Shown: positions 10,407 to 21,040, numbered from the stretch's first letter. The stretch: 64,000 nt of DNA from Aphrocallistes beatrix (GCA_963281255.1 OY725496.1:1240001-1304000); one strand, 5' to 3'. Notes: generated from the sequence alone by a model not told the origin. Numbers and translations: made by a program.

Positions 10407-10889
10407 AGTATATATATGTAACGAATTGATTGAAGAAACCGCCAGGCACATAAAGCTGATTTTTTTTCAATTAGGAATCTTTTAGCTATGACTCCAGTAA
10501 GTTCTGAGCTCAGACGAAAATGTCGACTCATCATCAAATTATGACGTCATTGTCACATTTTTAAAAGTTAAGCAATACAGTTATTCAATCATAACTCAGC
10601 CATTATAGGAGATAGAAGGCTGAAATTTTAAGAGAATTTGTATACTAATATACCTCACATATGATGCAACTATCATCAAAAAATGAAGACTCATCACTTT
10701 GTTATAACGCCATCATTACGCATCAAAATTTTTGATTTTCCGTGCGATATCGATTATAACAGTAGGACAGGTGTATTTAGAGATGTTATTCCCTTATAAT
10801 TAACCAATGTGACCTCAGGCGACCGAAGGGAGCCTCCGGCGGACACAAAGTGTCCTCCAGCCGCGCAGCGCAAGCAAGCGAAGCGCGCT

Positions 10890-10892
<3 letters not shown>
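10407..10892 (+). mobile_element. Helitron A copy, 5' end replaced
   Basis: Begins at GTAACGAATTGATTGAAG (10417) and ends CAAGCGAAGCGCGCTTGT. Standard family A landmarks follow in order: GTCGACTCATCA, TTATGACGTCATTG, GCGATATCGATTATAACAG and the GGCGGACACAAAGTGTCC hairpin. Confidence 0.75.
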
Positions 10893-10923
<31 letters not shown>

Positions 10924-11555
10924 ACGAATTGATTGATGAAATCGCCAAGCACAGAAAGCTGAATTTTGGCATGTGGAGGTCTTTTGGCTATGGCTCCTTA
11001 AGTTCTGAGCTCAGACAAAATGTCTACTCATCATGGAATTATGACGTCATTGTAACCTTTTTTATAATTAGAAATTTCAGTTTTTCGACTAGAACTCAGC
11101 CATTTTAACCCTCGCCTGGCTAGGTCTCAAAAGTATAAATAGAGAAAACCCCACTTTCATTTTCACTTTCAATGTACTTTCATTTTCACTTTCAATGTAC
11201 TTTCATTTTCACTTTCAACATTCCTAGCCAACCGCGGGTTAAGTGATAGAAGGCTGAAATTTTAATAGAATCTGTACATTAATATACCTCACATACGATG
11301 CTACCATCATCAAAAAATGATGACTCATCACTCTGTTATGACGTCATCATTACGCTTCAAAATTTTTAAAATTGCCAAATTTGGTGATTTTTCGTGCGAT
11401 ATCGATTATAACAGTATGACAGACGTATTTAGAGATGTTGTCTCCCATATAATTCATCAATGGTGACCTCAGGTGCCCAAAGGGCGCCTGGGATCATCAC
11501 GGGGTCACCAAAGTGTCCTCCAGCCGCTCAGCGGAAGCAAGCGAAGCGCGCTTGT
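10893..11555 (+). mobile_element. Helitron A copy with nested TTAA MITE
   Basis: Joined head to tail to the previous copy through a (TA)n run. It carries the family A body from GTAACGAATTGATTGATG to the terminal AGCGAAGCGCGCTTGT. A 130-bp TTAA element (11109-11238) interrupts the CCATTTTAAGTGATAG segment. Confidence 0.75.
11109..11238. mobile_element. piggyBac-type mini-MITE
   Basis: CCCTCGCCTGGCTAGG at the left and CCTAGCCAACCGCGGG at the right are imperfect TIRs, flanked by TTAA (11105-11108, 11239-11242). The core has three tandem copies of a unit containing CTTTCATTTTCACTTTCAA. A second, shorter copy with a single unit, reversed, is at 42450-42533. CCC ends plus TTAA fit piggyBac. Confidence 0.8.
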
Positions 11556-11572
11556 ATACTTATATATATATA

Positions 11573-11743
11573 CAGTTGACTCCGCTTAATAGGGCCACTG
11601 TTTAATCGGGCCACTTTTGGCAGGACCGGAATAGCTCTCACACATAGAAGCTAATGCAAAATATTTTCGGTTAATAGGGTCCTCCGCTTAATCGGGGCAA
11701 AATGTCCTCTGACCGATGTGGTCCTATTAAGTAGAGTCGACTG
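11573..11743. mobile_element. Pogo-like MITE (CAGTCGACTCCGCTTAAT family)
   Basis: CAGTTGACTCCGCTTAATAG at 11573 pairs with the complement ending GAGTCGACTG at 11743; TA on both sides. Same family as 38232-38419, with partial members at 16605-16765 and 26068-26182. Confidence 0.8.
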
Positions 11744-11749
11744 TATATA

Positions 11750-12160
11750 CACTACCCGAACAAAAGTATTCGACCACCACGAAAACTTCCATACAAATAG
11801 TATTAAATTAGATCTATTAAAAAAGGAACATGTCCTTAAACAGTAGAAAATACTCTATTTTTTAGTTCAAATTCGGAATCTACCTATTCTAATTACTCAT
11901 AATTGACAGTTTCAACTCAATCACTTATTCTTATGTAGAAAATTATCAACCTATGCCACTTTTAATTTTTATCCTTGTGGGAGAGCATTCGAGTTGAAAG
12001 ATTAGGAAGGTGAATAATTCGAATGTGGATAATTCGAATTCGAAGTTAAATTAAGCGTATCTCATACAAATTAAATGCCCTTGACTCGCTAAATAGATTG
12101 GTATTATAACTATTTGTATAGTAAAATTTTGGGTGTACTAATACTTTTGTTTAGGCAGTG
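11750..12160. mobile_element. Tc1-like MITE (411 bp)
   Basis: CACTACCCGAACAAAAGTAT at 11750 is mirrored by ATACTTTTGTTTAGGCAGTG ending 12160, flanked by TA. Such CACT...AGTG ends with an ACAAAAGTATT core are common in Tc1-like elements. Single ends of the same family occur near 17335, 20085 and 45005. Confidence 0.75.
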
Positions 12161-12414
12161 TATATATATGGGTCCCCGGAAAATGTTCTACAAAAGTATC
12201 GGAATTTATCCTACACTTTTTTAGATGTAGGAATTTGTCCTACAACCAATTCCGGAATATGTCCTACACTTACCTACAACCATTTTTTGCGGTTGTTTGG
12301 TATTAATCAATGTTCTATTTTGAAAAACTAACTAATTCCTTTTTATCATTCAAAACTCTGGTAGTCAATGTCACGTTTGTCTATTAGCGAGAGTTAAAAA
12401 TTTCGCACTGCTAC

Positions 12415-13041
12415 ATGATGAATCCAGGACTTTTTCTAAGAGAATTTTGTTGTCATAATATCAGGATGTTTCTTCCATCTTTCACAAAGCATCTTTCGAA
12501 AATACAATCTGAAGGCTTAATAGCGCAATATCAAACAGACTCTGAATTTCTTTTCAAGCTGAAAATGCTTCCTAGCCTTGCGTTCGCGCCGGATGTTGTG
12601 AAATCATTTAACATTCTAGTGATTGAGTTGCCACAATCTGCAATAAATGTTGCAAAGTACTTTGAGGATAATTACATAGGGAAACTTCTTCCAGATCACA
12701 GCAGAAGAACTCCACTTTTCCCGATCAGGATTTGGAACATGTTTGAAAGAGTCAATTAACGACTTTCTCGTACAAACAATGTTGTCGAGGGTTGGCACAA
12801 TGCTTTTGAAATCTAGTATTGCATGTTCTCATCCTAATATATATATACACCTTTCAAGTTTTTACAACGCGAACAATCTCTACAAGAGGCGAATTTGATT
12901 AAGTGGGAAACTGGTACGAGTGTGAAGCAAAGCAGGAAATCACTCGTATCTAATGAGCGAATTGAAAAAATAGTCTCAGAATATGGAACCAGAGCTACCA
13001 TTACTTATCTAAAAGGTATCGCACACAACTTTGACTTCTAA
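12415..13041 (+). pseudogene. MULE transposase, C-terminal half, broken
   Basis: The frame 12415-12759 includes LPSLAFAPDVVKSFN and ends FPIRIWNMFERVN. After an in-frame stop at 12757-12759 the same frame reads SRTNNVVEGWHNAF, the conserved NN..EGWH block of MULE transposases. Another stop, then a frameshift around a TATATATA stretch (about 12840-12850), leads to FLQREQSLQEANLIKW and finally YLKGIAHNFDF before TAA at 13039-13041. These blocks are in the family's usual order. The DDE catalytic half is absent, so it cannot be active. Confidence 0.75.
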
Positions 13042-13141
13042 TTTATTTCATTTTTTCCTATATTTTCTTTATATTTCTCCTTTTAAAAAGACATTTTTCA
13101 TCTCATTAAAACTTAGAAGATCCATGTTAAAATATGAAATT

Positions 13142-13220
13142 TAGGGAACGAAATAGCCGGGGAACGAAAAATCGGGGACCAAATATCCGGGTACGAAATA
13201 TCCGGGAACGAAAAGTCCGG
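13142..13220 (+). repeat. Short tandem repeat (~16 bp unit, five copies)
   Basis: Five imperfect copies of a unit like GGGAACGAAATATCC lie between the transposase remnant and the RING fragment. They contain no gene. Confidence 0.6.
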
Positions 13221-13222
13221 AA

Positions 13223-13348
13223 ATGCTACATGATGAATGTTTGCATGGAGGATTCTGCCAAATGTGTGCAAAAAAATTATTAGATCTGAAGGCTAGATGT
13301 CCTATATGCAGAGAAAATATAAAAGGAATTCTACAAATCTTCCAGTGA
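13223..13348 (+). pseudogene. RING-finger C-terminal fragment inside the MULE
   Basis: A 41-codon frame: ATG at 13223, TGA at 13346. It reads HGGFCQMCAKKLLDLKARC followed by PICRENIKGILQIF. This is the H-x-x-x-C-x2-C ... C-x2-C half of a C3HC4 RING of the CPICR class. The first Cys pair is not visible upstream, where short tandem repeats sit, so it may be the last exon of a longer protein or a broken gene. Cargo or a second element protein are both possible. Confidence 0.55.
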
Positions 13349-13505
13349 TATACTACATGATAGAAGTAGTGATGCTTTACTCATATTTGACATTCATTCA
13401 TTTCATCTTAGTCATATAGTGCATTTTGTTATTTTTCAGTCAATATTTAACATTAAATTCATTTTAATATCCAGTTATAACATTTTCGTGAGGAAAATTT
13501 GATTT

Positions 13506-13830
13506 GGGACAAATTCCTACATTAAACAAAGTGTAGGACAAAGTCCGGAATTGGTTGTTGGACAAATTCCTACATCTTAAAAAGTGTAGGACAAATTCCG
13601 GATTTGACTGTAGGACAAATTCCTACATCTTAAAAAGTGTAGGACAAATTCCGGATTTGACTGTGGGACAAATTCCTACATCAAACAAAGTGTAGGACAA
13701 AGTCCGGAATTCGTTGTAGGACGAATTCCTACATCTTAAAAAGTGTAGGACAAATTCGTGATTTGACTGTAGGACAAATTCCTACATCAAACAAAGTGTA
13801 GGACAAATTCTGGATTTGGATGTAGGACAT
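13506..13830 (+). repeat. Minisatellite, 53-bp unit x 6
   Basis: Six units of about 53 bp, each with a hairpin-forming GTAGGACAAATTCCTAC and either TCTTAAAAAGTGTAGG or TCAAACAAAGTGTAGG. The two spacer types mostly alternate. The array is the right end of the MULE. Confidence 0.8.
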
Positions 13831-13865
13831 TTTCCGTTTTTATGTAAGACAAATTCCGCGTTCCC

Positions 13866-15600
13866 TTATATATTAATCGAGTTTTAATAGTTTTAATAGT
13901 AAGGATCATTTTACATTATATTCTATCTTACTAAGTTCTTCATCATGTTTGTACCCTTATCTAATTAAAAATAATTATTGTCATTATATTGTAACTATTC
14001 TCGTTGTTTTGGGGGTTCGCTAAAATAGTTGGTTGCTGATATACGCCTTCCCTAAAAGAGTTTGTCGCTAATATGCGACTTCGCTCAAATGGGTTTCGCT
14101 CAAGTTGGGAAAAGCAAAGTGAACAAATGTTTGATAAAATGTTTAGTATGAATTTATCTACTCAATTCTCCTTCACTATTAGGATCCAAACAACTTGTAC
14201 CATAGCATACTCAATTCAAGGCCTGACAATAGAATAAAAATTATGGACTAGGGATTATGTAGTCGCCGATTGAGAAATTACATGATAGCCTAAAATGTGA
14301 CCATGCAAAATAGACCTTGAGAATGTACAGATCCATAGTAAGTCGTATTAGAAGGTCGAAACCCGCTGACCAGCAATAGGGATATTAAAACCCGCATTCG
14401 CGCTGAAATCTGGTTTCCTCGCAAATCTATTCATGGGCGTAGGCACCGGTAGGGTTGGTAGGGCCATGTCCTTACCAATTGTTTGCCATGGGCCATTATT
14501 TTCTATTGATCATACTACAAATTGTCCGAAATGACCCTACCAATCCTGAGTTGTATCCCAAAGGCCCTACCAATCCCCACTCAAGTTTTTCACTTCTGTT
14601 ATTAATTGTGATAGTCATTAGCTGATAAATCTCTGCTCAAAAGATTTATTATGTTTTTATTTGCTAAACCAACACAGGAATATTATGAAATTCTGTGAAA
14701 AATTCTTAATTTTTCGAATCACCCCATTCGTAGGTTGGTTCTAACTGAAAATCATGTACGTATCATAGTATTGCTTAAAAGTATGCTTAAAACATCGTAA
14801 AATCGTTATATTTTTCTACATGTATCCTATTGCACAATAGTATGATGATTAATCGGAATTTTGACAACGGATATATAGACTTTGATATCATTTTATATAT
14901 ATACGTATACTCGTATTACATTCATAAGACTATTCTGCACGGTTAACGATATTTAGTCGATCATGTATTATTAATTCATTAGGATATTACATAATCCTTG
15001 GTGGTTCAAAAATATCTCGGACATTCAGCTACCTTATTAATCCTCAAAAAGTGTCATAGTATATCCTCGTCACAGAAATGTCTCGCACAGATGAGACTCT
15101 CGCCAATTTCCATGCATCATCTCTGGAGAAACCTTCGCCATTCATCTTGATTTCCTTGGATCAATGATTCAACATTTAAAACACTGGAACGTAATCAGTG
15201 CATCGTAATTGGAGCAGAAGTTGGCTACACTACACCTATTTGGCATACTACTAAGAAAAATGTACGTGTGGAAACTGTGGATGAATAAATTGGGAAGAAT
15301 GACTAGTACGAAGAAAATGTATGAAATATTGTAGGTAATTGAATATAAATTAACAATGATACTTGTCCTATTTTATACATTGCATTTTATCGTATTCAAA
15401 TTTATTTCAAACATTATGGTTTGTTTACAAAATAGACTTGAAGTAATCCATGGTAAGGTAAAATTCGTACCGTGAATAGGCTATAGTTACGTAGGCTGTA
15501 TTATAAGTGAGGTTTGATCTGAGTAGGCTATGGTTTTACATTTATACTATTACCCTCCTACATTTGTGATATCTTTCTTTGACTTTAATCTATTCCCTAA
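13866..15600. other. Intergenic repeat debris
   Basis: 13868-13914 holds an inverted Helitron A 5' end with an internal duplication (TTTTAATAG twice). 14220-14330 and 14740-15000 are diverged left- and right-arm pieces of the CATAG palindromes. 14340-14430 resembles 30410-30485 (shared AAACCCGCTGACC). 14436-14580 has inverted CCCTACCAAT / ATTGGTAGGG motifs of a small MITE. No gene was recognised. Confidence 0.5.
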
Positions 15601-15618
15601 TTAAAAATAGATATTTTT

Positions 15619-16476
15619 ATGAAGGAGCCTTCCTTTGCTAATTGTGAAAAAGACTTTGTTGCTAGTGTCATACATGGCAAAAAGCGTTTGAATCGAAAAT
15701 CTCTAATGAAAACTGGTAGATTCTCACTGGATTATAACATAGATCGACATACAGTATGTTCAGTTTCTGGAAATTCGATTGTTCAAGCTTATATGTCATG
15801 TGACGTTACCTCACCATTACCTTCAAGGTCTAAAGAGGGAATTTTCGTTGTAAATGTTGAGATTTCTCCAGCTTGTAGCTTCAATTATGAACATAAAAAG
15901 CAGCTAGATATTCAGTCTTCAATTTCACGCAATCTTGAAAGAATTTTTAGGACATCTAAATCGATTGATTTTGAATCTCTGTGCATTATTCCTGAAAAGA
16001 AGGTTTTTCGTCTTAAAATTAATCTACAATTCTTTTCAGTAGATGGAAATGCAACAGATTGCGCAACATTTGTATCTCTCCTTCTTCTCAGAATTTTTCG
16101 AAGACCTTTATTTAGCTTTGATATAGATATAATTTCTGATAAGAAAATACCTCAGACGTTAACCATTTTGCATACTCCATTCATTTTCAGTTTTGGAGTA
16201 TTCGATAAAGGAGATTGTGTCATTTCTGAAACCAATGATAGAGAAGATAATGTACTGAATGGAAAGATTCTTATTGGGGTTAATTCTCACTTTGAAATCG
16301 TGACGATAAAATTAAATGGACTGGTAGCAATGCTTCCATCACAAATTATCAACTGTTGTGATAATGCTTTTAATAATGTTTCAATTCACGAACCATTATT
16401 GAACCAAGCAGAAGATGAATGCGATGATAATCATAATGAAATGAGTTCCGCAATATATAAAACTGAAATTGTATGA
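15619..16476 (+). CDS. EXOSC9: Exosome complex component RRP45 (EXOSC9-like)
   Basis: One frame of 285 residues with an RNase PH fold. The N-terminus MKEPSFANCEKDFV followed by KKRL matches the RRP45 start, and blocks such as EGIFVVNVEISP, IDFESLCIIPEKKVFRL and DGNATDCATFVSL are in the family's usual order. RRP45 is a catalytically inert ring subunit of the RNA exosome, which carries out 3'-5' RNA processing and decay in nucleus and cytoplasm. The usual DGR after KKRL is replaced (NRK). The product ends soon after the core, whereas vertebrate EXOSC9 has a long C-terminal tail. The context around ATG (TTTTTATGA) is weak, but no better start exists. No intron is visible. Confidence 0.85.
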   Translation: MKEPSFANCEKDFVASVIHGKKRLNRKSLMKTGRFSLDYNIDRHTVCSVSGNSIVQAYMSCDVTSPLPSRSKEGIFVVNVEISPACSFNYEHKKQLDIQSSISRNLERIFRTSKSIDFESLCIIPEKKVFRLKINLQFFSVDGNATDCATFVSLLLLRIFRRPLFSFDIDIISDKKIPQTLTILHTPFIFSFGVFDKGDCVISETNDREDNVLNGKILIGVNSHFEIVTIKLNGLVAMLPSQIINCCDNAFNNVSIHEPLLNQAEDECDDNHNEMSSAIYKTEIV

Positions 16477-16604
16477 TTGTCCCTACCATGTACTTTTTTA
16501 GAAACTATACTTATTTCTTGATTTCGTGTTGTATTGCTCTAGTTTATCCTATTGACGATATTTCTATTTACAGTTGTTTACTGATAAAGATAAAGCGTGA
16601 AATA

Positions 16605-16765
16605 CAGTCAACTCCGCTTAATCAGGACAACCGCTTATTTGGGACTAGTCTCCAGGAACGGAATGGTCCCGATTTTTGCTATAATACTTAAATTTAATTG
16701 GTTAATTGGGAACTCCGCTTAATCGGGACAAAATATTCGGGATCAAAGTGTCCCGATTTTTCATG
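16605..16765. mobile_element. Pogo-like MITE, right end lost
   Basis: Begins CAGTCAACTCCGCTTAATC after TA. The inner GAACTCCGCTTAATCGGGAC shows the family, but the distal TIR is replaced by a CATAG-palindrome piece. It lies about 130 bp downstream of the RRP45 stop, so it may be in the 3' UTR. Confidence 0.65.
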
Positions 16766-17335
16766 GATGTTGCTACATTCCAGCGTTGCTATGGAAGCGT
16801 ATTTTGGTCAGTTGGGGCCATTTCTTGAAAACCGTAATACGTAAGCATTCAAATTTGAACCTATTTGATAGTCAATAGGCTACTTCCTATTAAGCAATAA
16901 TATAATTTCTACGTCTAAATTCAATGATTTACAAGTTATTAGACAAATTACCAAATGTGACCAATATGATAAATTGTCTAATAACTCGTAAACCATTGAA
17001 TTTAGACGTAGAAATTATATTATTGCTTAATAGGAAGTACGTAATTTATTGGCTATCAAACAAGGTAAAATTTGAATGCTGCGATTTTCTAGATATGATC
17101 ATAACCGACCAAATTGCGATAGCAACGCTGGAATGTAGCAACATTCAATGAAAGCAATTCAAATTTTCGCATCAACCCATCACAGCTCAGTTCTATGTGA
17201 AAAATGTTATATTAAAAACAAGTGTCCTTAAACTGGCTCTGAAAATCACTAAATTGTCAAAAAATATGCAGCAATCATATGACGACTAATCAAAATTTTA
17301 TTAATAACGGATATGAGCACGACACCATATTCATA
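16766..17335. mobile_element. CATAG-type palindrome, central part
   Basis: Contains GTTGCTACATTCCAGCGTTG, TTCCTATTAAGCAATAATA and their complements around a centre near 16950, as in 3624-4688. Both ends are missing. Small ORFs here are arm artefacts. Confidence 0.7.
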
Positions 17336-17392
17336 TATACACTAACCGGACAAAAGTATTCGTACACTATATTATTTCCCTAACAAATAGTA

Positions 17393-17578
17393 CAGTGGAA
17401 CCCTGCATAACGGTCACCTCAGAATACTAGCGGCCACCCCGATATTCCAGGGCACTTTTTAAAGTCCCGTCGGACTTCACATAGACATAACATTGATTTA
17501 TTTCAGAATTACGGCCACCCCGAAATTAAGGTCACTTTTCTCGGTCCCAAGGGTGACCGTAATTCCGGGGTTCCACTG
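17393..17578. mobile_element. Pogo-like MITE (CAGTGGAACCC family)
   Basis: CAGTGGAACCCTGCATAACG at 17393 and GGGGTTCCACTG ending 17578 form the TIR, flanked by TA. 186 bp, non-coding. It lies inside a Tc1-like MITE remnant (17338-17735). The copy at 26909-27090 is related. Confidence 0.8.
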
Positions 17579-17739
17579 TACTAAATTGCAAATTTTCAGC
17601 AAGGGAGATGTATTCGAACTCTAAGAGATACTACAAGGAAGAGTCTGATCTAAGATTCGAAATCTACACATTCGAATTAGTAATAGTTGAAGATTTATGA
17701 TAAATTGTTCAACCCAATAAGTAAATTATTCAACCTCAT

Positions 17740-17856
17740 GCCAAAAATCAGGTTCTGTGCCTGGCATTTTCTTTAATCAATTCGTTACAGATATAACCTT
17801 ACTATTAAAACTTGATTAATGTATATTTATATACGATATATATACATACGTATATA
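17740..17856. repeat. Helitron A fragments, head to head
   Basis: 17745-17795 is a minus-strand family A piece (inverse of GTAACGAATTGATTGAAG and CAGGCACAGAA). It is followed directly by a plus-strand 5' end CCTTACTATTAAAACTTG (17798 on). Confidence 0.6.
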
Positions 17857-18209
17857 CATAGGCGTCGTAAACTTTATTTCCTACCCTTTGGACTGCCCGA
17901 CCACAATAATCCAGGGCCGTTCAGTCAGTTAATCGGGCCGTATCTTCAGCTGATCCAGCGTTGCCGTCAGCCAAATGGGCCGTGACCCTTGATCTACATG
18001 AGGAATTATTAACAGCCAATTACCAGTACATAATAGCACTAAGCTTTTTACCGGGTAGTACCCGGTCTTTTTACCGGGTAGCACCCGGCATTAGACCGGA
18101 TAGTACCCGGTCATTTACCGGGTAGCACCCGGGAGACCGGGTACTACCCGGCATTCCCTCTGGGCCGCCGGGCCATTGCCGGGTGACCGGGTGGGTTACG
18201 ACGCCTATG
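17857..18209. mobile_element. CATAGGCG MITE with GC-rich hairpin array
   Basis: TIR CATAGGCGTCGTAA (17857) / TTACGACGCCTATG (ending 18209), with perfect 8-bp duplications CGTATATA (17849-17856, 18210-18217). The interior 18053-18155 holds about six copies of the self-complementary block ACCGGGTAGTACCCGGT or close variants. Non-coding. Confidence 0.85.
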
Positions 18210-18210
18210 C

Positions 18211-18211
<1 letters not shown>

Positions 18212-18262
<51 letters not shown>
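18212..18262. repeat. (TA)n microsatellite
   Basis: About 50 bp of uninterrupted TA between the CATAGGCG MITE and the next Helitron A copy. Similar TA runs sit just inside family A 5' ends at 8419-8456, 10892-10920, 18292-18320 and 62694-62728. Confidence 0.9.
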
Positions 18263-18264
<2 letters not shown>

Positions 18265-18289
18265 TTGCTATTAAAACTCGATTATTGTA

Positions 18290-18320
<31 letters not shown>

Positions 18321-18818
18321 CTGTAACGAATTAATTGAAGAAACTGCCAGGCGTAGAAGGCTGATTTTTGGCATGTGGGAGTCTTTTGGCTATGGCTCCA
18401 GTAAGTTCTGAACTCAGAGCAAAATGTCGACTCATCATGGAATTATGACGTCATTGTCACATTTTTAAAAGTTAAGCAACACAGTTATTCGAGCATAACT
18501 CAGCCATTATAGGAGATAGAAGGCTGAAATTTTAATAGAATCTGCAAACTAACACGCCTCACATATGATATCATCAAATCATCAAAAAATGATGACTTAT
18601 CACTTTGTTATGACGTCATCATTACTCATCAAAATTTTAAAAATTGACAAATTTGGTGTTTTTTCGTGAGATATCGATTTTAAAACTAAGATGGACATAT
18701 TTAGAGATGATATCTCCCTTATAACTAACCAATGTCACCTCCAGGCGACCAAAGGGAGCCTCCGGCGGACGCAAAGTGTCCGCCAGCCGCGCAGCGCAAG
18801 CAAGCGAAGCACGCTTGT
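18262..18818 (+). mobile_element. Helitron A, nearly complete
   Basis: Starts TCCTTGCTATTAAAACTCG, has (TA)n, then the whole family body, and ends AGCGAAGCACGCTTGT. Two TTATGACGTCAT sites flank the AT-rich middle. No coding capacity. A second copy follows head to tail. Confidence 0.8.
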
Positions 18819-19290
18819 ATATATATATATCTGTAACGAATTGATTGAAGAAACTGTCAGGCCCAGAAAGCTGATTTTTGGCATGCGGGAGTCTTTCGGC
18901 TATGGCTCCAGTAAGTTCTGAGCTCAGACTAAAATGTCGACTCATCATGGAATTATGACGTCATTCTCACATTTTTAAAAGTTAAGCAATACAGTTATTC
19001 GAGCATAACTCAGCCATTATAGGAGATAGAATGCTTAAATTTTAATAAAATATTATATTAATATACCTCACATATGATCCAACTATTATCAAAAAATGAT
19101 GACTCATCACTCTGTTATGACGTCATCATTACGCATCAAAATTTGGTGATTTTACCAAATTATTATGACAGTAGGACAGGCGTATTTAGGGATGTTATCT
19201 CCCATATAATTAATCAATGGTGACCACACGCGCCTCCGGCGGACATAGTGTCCGCCAGCTGCGCAGCTCAAACAAGCGAAGCGTGCTTGT
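18819..19290 (+). mobile_element. Helitron A, tandem second copy
   Basis: Continues after a short TA run with CTGTAACGAATTGATTGAAG and ends AAGCGAAGCGTGCTTGT. It lacks the first ~40 bases of the family. It is followed by an inverted 5' end (19312-19340). Confidence 0.75.
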
Positions 19291-19430
19291 ACGTATATAT
19301 ATACACACATACACATTAATCGAGTTTTAATAGTAAGGATAACTAATTCGAATGGGCATATTTCGAATTTGAAATCCGATTTGTTGTATCAATTACCATT
19401 TAGGAGTTTTAATCTTCATGAATAGACCCA

Positions 19431-20060
19431 TCTTATATATTAAAACGCTAGGAATTTTGTTTGTTTGTTTGTTGTCCGAATTGATTGAAGAATTGGCAAG
19501 TCGTAGAGGTATGAAAATCGGCAAGTAGGTGTCAAATGATATAACTACGATTAAGATCTAAGCGAAATTTTCACACCTCTGCAAAAAAATGGGAAACCAT
19601 TTTTCACACCTTTTCTATACAATATATATATGACCTCACTCACAATAGAAATCATTGTATGACACTACAATAGATTGTCATTGTTATTAATATTTCAAAG
19701 CCAGAACTTATGTTAGATATCTTAATTTTATTATAGTGTATAACAATAAAAAGGTTATGTGCATATTTTGACACCATTTGACGAATTTTGAAAAATATGC
19801 TAGAGACTAGCTTCCAACGACTGACATAGGGTTTTCAGGGGTGTAGAGTTCGAATATCATATCTTCGAATCTATATGATAAATTATTTGTTTACTTTTGT
19901 TTACAATAGTTACATAAAGTAAACAAATTAAAAAAATAGGTTAGAGACTGGCTTCCAACTGTTGATATGGGGTTTTCAGGGGTGTAAATTTAGAATATTA
20001 TATTTTCAGGTCTATATAAGTAATTATTGCCGCGAACGCAAGCAAGCGAAGCGCGCTTGT
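19431..20060 (+). mobile_element. Helitron B, complete short copy
   Basis: Begins TCTTATATATTAAAACGCTA after A and ends CAAGCGAAGCGCGCTTG followed by T, matching Helitron insertion between A and T. Behind the 5' end come GAATTGATTGAAGAATTGG, CTAAGCGAAATTTTC, a pair of TTTCACACC motifs and one satellite unit. Non-autonomous. Confidence 0.8.
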
Positions 20061-21040
20061 TTAGTATTTAATGCACGTAAAATAATGAAGTGTACGAATA
20101 ATTTTGGTAGTGTATTGTGGTAATATATTCCTAAGCTCGATTATGCGTGGTTAATGGTTTAAGGCAGCTCATTTATTAGTTCAACCATCTTCTACCGCAT
20201 CCAAAATCTGCAAGTTACCGTAAGACTTTATGTATAGTAGGCCATGGTTATGCAAATATTTATGTAGGTAGATATTATTTAGTTGTGTAATTTTTTAGTA
20301 TTTGTTCAAAGGATTCAGCGAGATATATATAGTAGGCTCTGAAGTCACCAGAACAGCTGAGAGGAGTCACACATCACATTTCAACATTCAATCACAATAC
20401 TACTCGTAGTAAGCAATTTTGGTATGAACGAGCGGAGAGGTATTCCAGCTGGATAGAAGTTACAAGTTCAAGAACATAGAAATAGTTGGACAAGAGAACA
20501 TTAGAAGAACATTGGATAATACACAATGTGAAGAGGGCAATTTAGTTAAATTTGGTTTCTAAATGTAAGCTTTTCTATATTAACAATTTACTATGAAAAA
20601 CCTAGGGCGTTAGGATCGCGGGATCATTGATCGCTCGATCTTCCTATTTTTTAATGATCGGTTGGAAGAAATTTTTACCGCGATCATTTTTGGAAAATTG
20701 TTTTGTCATCTCTTCTCAACTTTATTATTGATTAACTTAATATAATTTTCTATGCTGTTACGAATTTGAGACTTTTCCCAGCACTAAAATATTATTACGT
20801 TTTCTGATAGCAAAGCTTGATTAGTATTTCGAATTTTAGCTCCGATGAAAATTATGTGTCAAAAACGATCGGAAAAATGATCGAGATCGGGATTAGAATA
20901 AACGCTTTTGAAATGACTTGGGATATATCGAAATATTTAAATTTAGATATGTAGTAGTAGATTTCTATTAATGTAGACCAGAGAACTGCATATACAGAAT
21001 TAATTAACCTGATTTCGCATCCTGATCAATTAAAACTTGA
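20061..21040. other. Mixed repeat fragments, no gene
   Basis: 20075-20115 is a Tc1-like MITE end; 20105-20250 a right arm of a CATAG palindrome; 20270-20345 a half-arm of the 7646-8028 MITE. 20600-20900 contains repeated GATCG words in both orientations. 20346-20600 is unassigned and shows no convincing ORF. Confidence 0.45.

Larger units (their letters stand above)
12170..13865. mobile_element. Mutator-like (MULE) element with tandem-repeat ends
   Basis: The left end GGGTCCCCGGAAAATG and the inverse of the right end (GGGAACGCGGAA...) are similar, and both sides carry inverted arrays of a unit with GTAGGACAAATTCCTAC: about 1.5 units left (12197-12285) and six units right (13506-13830). Inside are a decayed MULE transposase (12415-13041) and a RING fragment (13223-13348). 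The flanks are (TA)-rich, so the target duplication cannot be fixed. Confidence 0.65.

Noticed and set aside
13506-13830. Possible CRISPR or centromeric satellite
   Set aside because: Only six 53-bp units, tied to the inverted partial array at the other MULE end; better explained as transposon termini.
16473-16691. ORF overlapping the RRP45 stop as a second gene
   Set aside because: AT-rich, no domain, and it runs into a MITE.
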